The translations under genes were made by a program, and so were the position numbers. Below, piece after piece: positions 17,832-26,126 of a stretch of DNA of 64,000 nucleotides (its first letter is position 1; every line of letters begins with the position of its first letter). The notes below the pieces were generated by a model, which was given only the letters and a program-made list of their open reading frames with translations, did no database searches and was not told the DNA's origin. Where the stretch lies: positions 766,334 to 830,333 of the forward strand of contig NZ_VKKG01000001.1 of assembly GCF_007197885.1 (NCBI RefSeq), in the 5' to 3' direction. Origin of the DNA: Tessaracoccus rhinocerotis (lineage in GTDB: Bacteria > Actinomycetota > Actinomycetes > Propionibacteriales > Propionibacteriaceae).

Positions 17832-19277
17832 ATGGAAGACATCGCCGCCACCCTCGCGAAGGAGCTCCTCGAGATGGAGCAACTCTCCGAGCTCGTGGCC
17901 GCGCGCAAGGTCATGCTGCTGGCCGAGCTGGCCGCCAACTATCACCTCACCGAGGACGACGTCGTCGAGGTGCTCGTGGAGAAGCAGATCCCGATGGGCG
18001 ACGGCGCCCCGAGCGTGTCGGAGTTCCTCTGTCTGGAGGTGGCAGGGCTGCTCCGCTGCACGCCCGCAGCTGCCGGCGGACGGATCGCCGACGCCGTGAA
18101 CCTCAAGTCCCGCCATCCGCGCCTGTACGCGGAGATGCGCGAGCTGAGGGTGTCCGCGGATCGGGCGTGTGCGGCGGCGCGCAAGTGCCAGCACCTGCCG
18201 CAGCCCGTGGCCGAGCAGGTCACCGACCGCTGGATGCGTACCCAGCACCGCCACGGCTGGACCGCCGCGTTCAACCGTCTGGACAAGGAGATCGCCAACG
18301 CGGCTCCCGAGATCACTGCGGCACGGGAGCGGCGGACCCGGACGCAGCTCGGAGTGCACGTCTGGGGCCTCCACGAGGGCACCATGAACCTCACCGGGCG
18401 GCTCGAGACCCTCGACGCCCGCTACCTCGACGCAGCGGTCGAGCGCATCGCCGAGATCCTGGGCGCCGAGTCGCCGGAGGCCACCAAGGAGGTCCTGCGC
18501 GCCAGGGCGTTGGGCGTCCTGGCCAACCCGGCCCACGCCCTCAGCCTCCTGCAGCAGGCCGCCCAGCCAACCCTCGACGCGATCCCGGCCGAAGAGAACC
18601 AGGCACGCCACGACCCCCACGGCTGCCGTGGCCACCTCTGCGGCACCATCACCACCCCGCTGCACAAGCTGCGGCCCCAGCTGGGCATCGCGGTGCACCT
18701 GCACGTCGACGCCCTGGGCGGCCTGGAGGGTGCGGCCCGGATCGAGAGGGCGGGACACATCACCACCGCCACCCTCGCGGAGGCGCTGAGAGGGGTCGAC
18801 ATCACCGTGCAGCCGGTCATCGACCTCGACAACGTCCCCGCTGAGGACCGGTACGTCCCCACCACGTCGATGCGCAGGGTCGTCGAACTGGCCGCCCCGT
18901 ACGAGCCGTTCCCGTTCTCCACCCGCGGACCACACCGGCTCGACCTCGACCACACGGTGCCGTACCAGCCGGGCGCGCCCGGGCAGACGCGCCTCGGGAA
19001 CCTGGCACCCCTCAGCAGACGCGTGCACCGGGCGAAGACCGCCGGCCACTGGCGGGTGGAGCAACCGAGGTCAATGACCTTCGTGTGGCACAGTCCGCTG
19101 GGATTTCAGTACGAGGTGCATCCGGCAGAGGGCACGCGCAGGGTTGTACCTGTCGCCCGCAGCGGCATGCCCCAGCAGTACGCCGAGCTCGTGGCACGCA
19201 TCCGCACCGAGAAGCCCTCGCCCGCCACGATCCTTCGGTGCGCCCAGCGGGGCTCGAACCCGCGACCCGAGGCTTAA
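17832..19277 (+). CDS. DUF222/HNH endonuclease-like protein (13E12 type)
   Basis: 481 residues. The first 330 residues match the layout of DUF222 proteins: helical, rich in Ala and Leu, with HVWGLHEGTMNLTGRL. The HNH part near residue 370 reads LDLDHTVPYQPG, then TRLGNLAPLSRRVHRAKT, keeping the His-His-Asn elements. These proteins are abundant in actinobacteria; their biological role is not settled. The last 13 residues are read from the antisense strand of tRNA-Lys (19239-19311): the tail RCAQRGSNPRPEA is the familiar product of translating a tRNA backwards. The original C-terminus was therefore probably lost or replaced. Confidence 0.85.
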   Translation: MEDIAATLAKELLEMEQLSELVAARKVMLLAELAANYHLTEDDVVEVLVEKQIPMGDGAPSVSEFLCLEVAGLLRCTPAAAGGRIADAVNLKSRHPRLYAEMRELRVSADRACAAARKCQHLPQPVAEQVTDRWMRTQHRHGWTAAFNRLDKEIANAAPEITAARERRTRTQLGVHVWGLHEGTMNLTGRLETLDARYLDAAVERIAEILGAESPEATKEVLRARALGVLANPAHALSLLQQAAQPTLDAIPAEENQARHDPHGCRGHLCGTITTPLHKLRPQLGIAVHLHVDALGGLEGAARIERAGHITTATLAEALRGVDITVQPVIDLDNVPAEDRYVPTTSMRRVVELAAPYEPFPFSTRGPHRLDLDHTVPYQPGAPGQTRLGNLAPLSRRVHRAKTAGHWRVEQPRSMTFVWHSPLGFQYEVHPAEGTRRVVPVARSGMPQQYAELVARIRTEKPSPATILRCAQRGSNPRPEA

Positions 19278-19311
19278 AAGGCCCCTGCTCTACCAACTGA
19301 GCTATAGGCGC
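19239..19311 (-). tRNA. tRNA-Lys (anticodon TTT)
   Basis: A 73-base cloverleaf on the minus strand. Acceptor stem GCGCCTA pairs with TGGGCGC. Anticodon loop CTTTTAA gives TTT. The T arm GCGGG-TTCGAGC-CCCGC is perfect. CCA is not encoded. Its 3' 39 bases overlap the 3' end of the DUF222/HNH gene on the other strand. Confidence 0.95.
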
Positions 19312-19360
19312 CCGCACAGTCTAGTGCCTCCTCGCACTGGGTGCGTGGCAGGCTGGGCGC

Positions 19361-20002
19361 GTGGCTGACTACCTGGGACTGATCATCGCGCTGGCCATCG
19401 GCATCCCCCTGCTCGTGGTGGCGGTCCTGTTCGACGCCCGTCGGCGGCGCCGGCTGGAGGGCGACGGCGAGTCCCCGCCGCAGCGCGGCGCGGTCGAGGT
19501 CGACGCGCACCTGCCCCGTTACGTCACGGAGAGCGACATCGAACGGCTTCCCCTGCCCGGAGCCGGCGGGAAGGCGGCCAGGGAGCACCCCGGCACGGCG
19601 TTCGGGTTCGGGCACGCGCTGCCGGACTTCGCGACCGCCGGTGAGCAGGCGGAACTGCTCGACGTGCGCATCCTGATGGTCGACGGCGAGGTCACGTCGA
19701 TCCGCGAACTGCTCGCCCTCCTCGCGACAGCGACCGCGGACGCGCCGCTGGTGATCGTGGCGAGCGGCTTCCACGAGGACGTGCTCGGCACCCTCCGCGC
19801 CAACCGTCGCGCCGCCGCCACTCAGGTGGTGGCGGCCACGGCGTCGGAGAAGGACCTCCACGAGCTGGCCGCCGTGGTTGGCGGCGAGGTCCTGACCGTC
19901 CCTGACCTCAAGGCCGGCTACACGCCCGAAGCAGCCCTGGGCAGGGCGGATGCCTGGACCAGCGACCTCGGGCGCACTTGGGTTGAGCCCAGCAAAGCCT
20001 GA
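19361..20002 (+). CDS. Membrane-anchored protein with a GroEL-apical-like domain
   Basis: 213 residues, GTG start. One N-terminal helix (residues 5-24, [19 protein letters not shown]), a basic stop-transfer stretch ([11 protein letters not shown]), then a linker. From about residue 77 to 208 the chain follows the GroEL apical domain in order. FGHALPDF sits at the GroEL GYLSPYF position, [20 protein letters not shown] at [20 protein letters not shown], and [20 protein letters not shown] at [32 protein letters not shown] sits at DIATLTGGTVIS, and [10 protein letters not shown] at LEDLGQAKRV. Equatorial and intermediate domains are absent, so it cannot be a folding chamber. The alignment is by eye from memory. 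It might be a membrane-tethered substrate-binding module; nothing similar is known to me. Confidence 0.7.
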   Translation: [213 protein letters not shown]

Positions 20003-20353
20003 ACCTCAAGTGCTGCTTGAGACGCTCCGGGGAACCCGCCTCCCGAGCCATTCTCAGCCGGTTCTCAGCATTGGGGCGAATCAAACACCACACTCACGCG
20101 ACGAGGTGAAATACGTAGTCAAAGCCCATTCGGATGAAATCGAACTGGCGAATCACACGAATGTGGTTACACGGCCGTCTTCGGCGTGGGAGCTTGCAGT
20201 TCACTCAGCAAACTCTCAAGTAGCGCTTGTCCACCCCTCCCGGCCCTCCCTAGTCTCCGACCCACTGGGCCAGGAACGCGTCGGAGGTCCCCCCGACCTC
20301 GAGGAAGCGGCGTGTTCCACCCAGTTCTGTGACATCCATTCGAAGGGACCACT
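20003..20353 (+). promoter_or_regulatory. Long, AT-richer leader of the SH3-repeat protein gene
   Basis: 351 bases without a gene, less GC-rich than its surroundings. It holds two TTCTCAGC copies 11 bases apart (20051-20058 and 20062-20069) and two GGCGAATCA copies 72 bases apart (20075-20083 and 20147-20155). A weak promoter pair lies at TTGTCC (20227-20232) and TAGTCT (20251-20256), 18 bases apart. That would leave a 5' leader of about 90 bases. No clear riboswitch fold was found. Confidence 0.4.
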
Positions 20354-21736
20354 GTGAACCGGGTACTCAAGGGCCTGAGGGGCATCGCCATCGCTGGCAC
20401 CATGGCCGCCCTCGTCCAGGGAACGGCCAACGTCGCCCTCAGCCTGAGCGCCGAGGCGGCGGGCACACAGCTCACGGCCACCACCGCCGTCAACGTGCGC
20501 TCCGGCCCTTCGGTGACCAACTCCCGCGTGGGCATCCTCTACAAGGGCGAGAAGGTCACTGCCGGCAGCAGCAAGAACGGCTGGACCGAGGTCACCTGGG
20601 GCGGCAAGACCGCCTACGTCGCAACGGCCTACCTGACGACTGGCTCGGTGGCGAAGAACGCCGCCCCCTCACCGGCCGCATCGGCCGCCCAGGGCACGGT
20701 CTACACCACGTCGAACCTGAACCTTCGCGTCGGCCCGACGATCAACGACCCGGTCTCCGTCGTCGCGACGCAGGGCACCAAGCTCGCACTCACCGGCAAG
20801 ATCAGCGGCTCCTACTCGCAGGTCCAGTACAACTCGAGCACCCTGTGGGCGGCGACGGGCTACCTGTCCAGTTCAGAGGGCGCCCCGACCCAGTCACTGC
20901 CGGCCGTCAAGCAGAAGGCACGGGCCACCACCGCGCTGATGATCCGGACCACTTCCGGCCGCGACTTCAAGTCCCTGGGCGACGTCCCGCGCGGCACCAT
21001 CCTGGAGCTGACCGGAACGGTGCAGAACAACATGGCTCAGGTGGTCTGGCAGAGCAACGTGCGGTGGGTGAACAACTCCTACCTGACGCGGCTCACCGAG
21101 ACCGTCCCGACCGCCCCGGACGTCCCCGACACGACCACGCAGTACGCGACGGCCAACCTGAACATCTGGCACGCCGCCACCGGTGACGCCCACACCGGCG
21201 AGATCCCCCGCGGTTCCGCCGTCTCGGTCACCGGCACCGTCACCAGCGGCCGGGCACAGATCGTCCACAACGGCGCGCTCCGCTGGGTCACCGCCAAGTA
21301 CCTCTCGGCGAGCAAGCCGTCCGAGCCCGCTCCCCCGCCGAGCGGTGGCGGGGCGGACCGTGGCGACATCAACAAGGGCTACTCCAGCGGCCTCGACAAG
21401 ACCAACGCCAACGTCCAGCGCATCGCCTGGCACGTCTGGGACCACTACCCGCAGATCAAGACCCAGTACGGCTGGCGTCGCGACGTGACCCCGGACCACC
21501 CGGCCGGCCGCGCCGTCGACGTGATGATCCCGAACTACAAGAACAACAGCGCACTCGGCTGGGAGATCGCGAAGTACTTCCGGGCACACGCCTCGGAGTT
21601 CAACATCAACTACATCATCTTCGACCAGAAGATCTGGAGCGTGGCCCGCAACAAGGAGGGGTGGCGCAGCATGGCGAACCGCGGCGGCGACACCGCCAAC
21701 CACAAGGACCACGTCCACATCAATACCTACGGCTGA
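20354..21736 (+). CDS. Secreted cell-wall protein with four SH3-type repeats and a C-terminal hydrolase-like domain
   Basis: 460 residues, GTG start. Signal peptide residues 1-36, likely cleaved after SLSAEA. Four bacterial SH3 repeats follow, each opening with a variant of TTxLNxRxGPS: about 40-97, 115-172, 185-248 and 258-325. A Pro-rich linker (PSEPAPPPSGGG) leads to a C-terminal domain of about 110 residues with GWRRDVTPDHPAGRAVDVMI and ending NHKDHVHINTYG. The His/Asp arrangement is that of VanY/M15-like or ARB_07466-type domains. Likely role: bind and trim peptidoglycan outside the cell. The third repeat has lost the usual NVRSGPS opening (MIRTTSGRD). Confidence 0.85.
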   Translation: MNRVLKGLRGIAIAGTMAALVQGTANVALSLSAEAAGTQLTATTAVNVRSGPSVTNSRVGILYKGEKVTAGSSKNGWTEVTWGGKTAYVATAYLTTGSVAKNAAPSPAASAAQGTVYTTSNLNLRVGPTINDPVSVVATQGTKLALTGKISGSYSQVQYNSSTLWAATGYLSSSEGAPTQSLPAVKQKARATTALMIRTTSGRDFKSLGDVPRGTILELTGTVQNNMAQVVWQSNVRWVNNSYLTRLTETVPTAPDVPDTTTQYATANLNIWHAATGDAHTGEIPRGSAVSVTGTVTSGRAQIVHNGALRWVTAKYLSASKPSEPAPPPSGGGADRGDINKGYSSGLDKTNANVQRIAWHVWDHYPQIKTQYGWRRDVTPDHPAGRAVDVMIPNYKNNSALGWEIAKYFRAHASEFNINYIIFDQKIWSVARNKEGWRSMANRGGDTANHKDHVHINTYG

Positions 21737-21757
21737 CCCCCGGGCCGAAGGAAAACA

Positions 21758-21802
21758 CCGACCCCCACTCCCAGCGACACGCCGTCGCGGAGTGGGGTTC
21801 GG
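21758..21802 (+). terminator. Hairpin after the SH3-repeat gene
   Basis: Outer arms 21758-21771 and 21789-21802 pair over 14 bases with one mismatch, and an inner GCGAC/GTCGC stem continues to a 5-base loop. No strong T run (CGTTTG follows). Read as the terminator of the preceding gene. Confidence 0.7.
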
Positions 21803-21846
21803 CGTTTGCAACGTCGCACGTCTGCCGACTATCCTTGTGCAGTCCG

Positions 21847-21922
21847 GTCCCCATCGTCTAGCGGCCTAGGACTCCGCCCTTTCACGGCGGCAGCACGGGT
21901 TCGAATCCCGTTGGGGATGCCA
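21847..21922 (+). tRNA. tRNA-Glu (anticodon TTC)
   Basis: Cloverleaf with acceptor GTCCCCA/TGGGGAT, anticodon loop CTTTCAC (TTC), T arm ACGGG-TTCGAAT-CCCGT, and an encoded CCA (21920-21922). The first acceptor pair is G1-U72, an unusual closing pair. It is the only one of the four tRNAs here with CCA in the DNA. Confidence 0.95.
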
Positions 21923-21925
21923 AGT

Positions 21926-21947
21926 CCCTCCCTGTCGGGAGGGGTTT
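21926..21947 (+). terminator. Hairpin after tRNA-Glu
   Basis: CCCTCCC-TGTC-GGGAGGG followed by GTTT; a compact stem of 7 pairs directly behind the CCA end. Confidence 0.65.
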
Positions 21948-22044
21948 GAACTGGTAGCTGACTAGCGTCGGAGCCCGATTTCCCTTCCGGGGAAATGGCA
22001 CGCTATAGTTACCGGGCTGGCCCAGCCAGCAAGGTCAAGAAATT

Positions 22045-22118
22045 GGCCCCGTAGCGCAGTTGGTTAGCGCGCCGCCCTGTCACGGCGGAGGTCGCGGGTT
22101 CGAGTCCCGTCGGGGTCG
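22045..22118 (+). tRNA. tRNA-Asp (anticodon GTC)
   Basis: 74-base cloverleaf: acceptor GGCCCCG/CGGGGTC, anticodon loop CTGTCAC (GTC), T arm GCGGG-TTCGAGT-CCCGT, discriminator G. No CCA in the DNA. A possible -10 box TATAGT lies at 22004-22009. tRNA-Phe follows 30 bases downstream, so the two are probably one transcript. Confidence 0.95.
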
Positions 22119-22148
22119 CTGGTAAGCGCAAGCAGCGCGAAGCCACCT

Positions 22149-22222
22149 GGCCAGGTAGCTCAGCTGGTAGCAGCGTTCGCCTGAAAAGTGAAAGGTCGCC
22201 GGTTCGATCCCGGCCCTGGCCA
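22149..22222 (+). tRNA. tRNA-Phe (anticodon GAA)
   Basis: 74-base cloverleaf: acceptor GGCCAGG/CCTGGCC, anticodon loop CTGAAAA (GAA), T arm GCCGG-TTCGATC-CCGGC, discriminator A. No CCA in the DNA. Followed by a strong terminator. Confidence 0.95.
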
Positions 22223-22230
22223 CTCCCGAA

Positions 22231-22254
22231 CCCCCGCCGCAGGCGGGGGTTTTT
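22231..22254 (+). terminator. Intrinsic terminator of the tRNA-Asp/Phe transcript
   Basis: CCCCCGCC-GCA-GGCGGGGG followed by TTTTT: an 8-pair GC stem with a real T run, the clearest intrinsic terminator in the window. Confidence 0.9.
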
Positions 22255-22324
22255 CTGTTCCCTCGATGCTGTTGCCGATGGCCACCACGACGGTTTCCAG
22301 CTCTGGAATGCCACGGGTGCTGGA

Positions 22325-23170
22325 TCAGCCGTAGGTCTCCAGCCAGCGCCGGAGATCGGCGAAGAACCGCCCCCGCACCGGCTTGGGTGACAGGGCGAGG
22401 TCGTGGAGGCCGTCCTTGATCCGCACCAGTGTCACGTGCCGCCCCAGCATCGCGGCGCGGGAGGCCAGGCGTTCGACGTCCAGGACGATGTCGGCCGTGG
22501 TCAGGTCCTCACTCCACCTGGCGGAGATCACCGTGCGCTCCGAGATCGCCATGAACACGGGAACCTCGATGCCCAGGCCGGCGGCCACCTTGGCATGGCC
22601 CGCCATGATGGCAGCCAACCAGCCGACGCGCACCCTGAACGCCTTGTGACCCTTGTAACCCTCGTTGTAGCCCCACTCACCGTCCTGCGAGGAGTGGATG
22701 GAGCGCCGGTAGAGGCCGGTCTCGGAGACGGGGAACGTGGCGAGCGGGTTCAACTGGCCGACGGCGCTGAGCATGGGCGCGATGGCCGGCCGCAGCGCGG
22801 GGTAGCCCTGCAGCTCCAGCCAGGGCGAGTTCAGCACCAGGGCCTTGGCCCGGTCCGGGTGTGCGACGAGCCACAGTGCGGCCACCAGTCCCCCGGTCGA
22901 GTGGCCCATCACGACGAGTTCGTCGTGCCCCTCCCGTGTGATCAGGTCGGCTGCGCGGTTCAGTTCGTCGTGGTACTCGGCCAGGTCCGTCGTGAAGCCG
23001 GCGAGGTGGCCGGGCCGCAGGGAACGACCGTAGCGGTGGAGGTCCACCGCGTAGAAGTCGTAGCCGGCGTCGGCCAACTCGTCGGCCATGTGTCGCTGGA
23101 AGAAGTAGTCGCTCCAGCCGTGCACGTACAACACGGCACGCCTCGACACCGGCGGGTTGCGCCGAATCAC
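22325..23170 (-). CDS. Alpha/beta hydrolase (start codon apparently lost)
   Basis: 281 residues from the first usable start, a GTG. Nucleophile elbow VVMGHSTGGLVAALW, oxyanion region AVLYVHGWSDYFFQRH and catalytic His in IKDGLHDLAL are present. The frame remains coding-like for 40 codons upstream (to 23290). Those codons spell an N-terminus I would expect for this family (SFEVLTLALPD, then GSLVATVIRR), but that stretch holds no ATG, GTG, TTG or CTG. The likely ancestral start is the codon at 23288-23290, one base behind the stop of DUF3073: it reads GTC-ACT where GTG-ACT would be expected. Either a point change removed the start, a non-standard start is used, or the ribosome shifts frame from DUF3073. 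Confidence 0.82.
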   Translation of the reverse strand: MIRRNPPVSRRAVLYVHGWSDYFFQRHMADELADAGYDFYAVDLHRYGRSLRPGHLAGFTTDLAEYHDELNRAADLITREGHDELVVMGHSTGGLVAALWLVAHPDRAKALVLNSPWLELQGYPALRPAIAPMLSAVGQLNPLATFPVSETGLYRRSIHSSQDGEWGYNEGYKGHKAFRVRVGWLAAIMAGHAKVAAGLGIEVPVFMAISERTVISARWSEDLTTADIVLDVERLASRAAMLGRHVTLVRIKDGLHDLALSPKPVRGRFFADLRRWLETYG

Positions 23171-23291
23171 CGTGGCAACGAGAGACCCCGGTTCCTCACC
23201 GCTGTAGGTGGGGAGGTCGGGGAGTGCGAGGGTGAGGACCTCGAAGGAGTCGAGCTCCTTGTCCGGAGCCCACGAGAGGCCGGGAGTGACC

Positions 23292-23528
23292 TCAGGATGG
23301 GGAGTCGTCGTCCTCGTCCTCTACCGCGTCATCATCATCGTCGAGGTAGGTTCCACCGTGTCCGTACTCCTCGGCGAGATCCGCGTACGCGTCGGGGATC
23401 TCCTCCGTCTCGGTGTAGTCCTCACCTCGGAGCTCACGCTCCAGTGACGCAAAATCGGTGTCCACAGGGCGATACTTGAGATCGCGGGCCACCTTGGTCT
23501 GCTTCGCCTTTGCACGGCCGCGCCCCAT
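23292..23528 (-). CDS. DUF3073 protein
   Basis: 78 residues. Starts [19 protein letters not shown], the hallmark of DUF3073, and ends in a run of acidic residues ([15 protein letters not shown]). Basic head and acidic tail with no hydrophobic segment, so cytoplasmic; function unknown. The family is restricted to actinobacteria. Its stop lies one base before the presumed original start of the hydrolase, which suggests translational coupling in the past. Confidence 0.9.
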   Translation of the reverse strand: MGRGRAKAKQTKVARDLKYRPVDTDFASLERELRGEDYTETEEIPDAYADLAEEYGHGGTYLDDDDDAVEDEDDDSPS

Positions 23529-23653
23529 ATCGGGTCGACCCCCTCGCTTTGTCCCTCGCGGCCTTGCCGCGGAATCTGTCAATAACTCGTGGGCCATAGG
23601 CTACCGGAGGTCGCGGACAAACCAAAGAACACGCCCAACAGCGTGGTCGCTAA

Positions 23654-25903
<2,250 letters not shown>

Positions 25904-25916
25904 TCCGGACACGACG

Positions 25917-25946
25917 ACGGCGCCGCACCTCCGGGTGCGGCGCCGT
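25917..25946 (+). terminator. Hairpin after icd
   Basis: ACGGCGCCGCACC-TCCG-GGTGCGGCGCCGT: 13 perfect pairs around a stable UUCG-class loop (TCCG). No T run follows. Confidence 0.75.
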
Positions 25947-25970
25947 CGCTGCTGTTCAAGGCGGGCGGGA

Positions 25971-26066
25971 TCAGCCGAAGACCCGCTTCAGCCAGCCCTT
26001 GGAGCCACCCTGCACGGGCGCGGTCTCGACGGGACCGGCGGCGAGGCCAACCCTGCGTCGCCGCAA
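25971..26066 (-). pseudogene. Short orphan frame, possible 3' remnant of a gene
   Basis: A minus-strand frame whose last residues VETAPVQGGSKGWLKRVFG read like a real C-terminus. The ending resembles the tail of the 54-residue Cys-rich protein at 63.5 kb (GDGRGFWSKLFG). The only near start is TTG at 26064-26066, which would give 31 residues; no ribosome site is visible. I read it as the tail of a deleted gene whose 5' part was replaced by the glgP promoter. Confidence 0.3.
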
Positions 26067-26111
26067 CTTGCAGCAATTTTCGGGGGCGGCGGTGGCAATC
26101 TTTGCAAGTTG
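26064..26111 (+). promoter_or_regulatory. Inverted repeat upstream of glgP
   Basis: CAACTTGCA (26064-26072) and TGCAAGTTG (26103-26111) form a perfect 9-base inverted repeat with 30 bases between, ending just before the -10 box of glgP. The spacing (about four helical turns between arm centres) suits two bound repressor or activator units or a DNA loop. The arms contain CTTGCA, the core of known actinobacterial maltose/glucan regulator sites as I recall them. Confidence 0.5.
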
Positions 26112-26114
26112 GCA

Positions 26115-26120
26115 TAGTCT
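26115..26120 (+). promoter_or_regulatory. -10 box of glgP (leaderless)
   Basis: TAGTCT, 6 bases before the ATG at 26127. The intervening GGGCCC has no ribosome-site character. Confidence 0.5.
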
Positions 26121-26126
26121 GGGCCC

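Noticed and set aside
17832-19277. DUF222/HNH gene as part of an intron or mobile element
   Set aside because: No terminal repeats, intron structure or second mobile gene is visible; this family is common and usually chromosomal.
20029-20120. Possible c-di-AMP (ydaO-type) riboswitch before the SH3-repeat protein
   Set aside because: GGGGAACCC and TTGGGGCGAATC recall that motif, and the downstream gene type fits. The spacing is too long and the conserved 3' part (AGCTAACCTCG-like) is missing. A covariance-model search would settle it.
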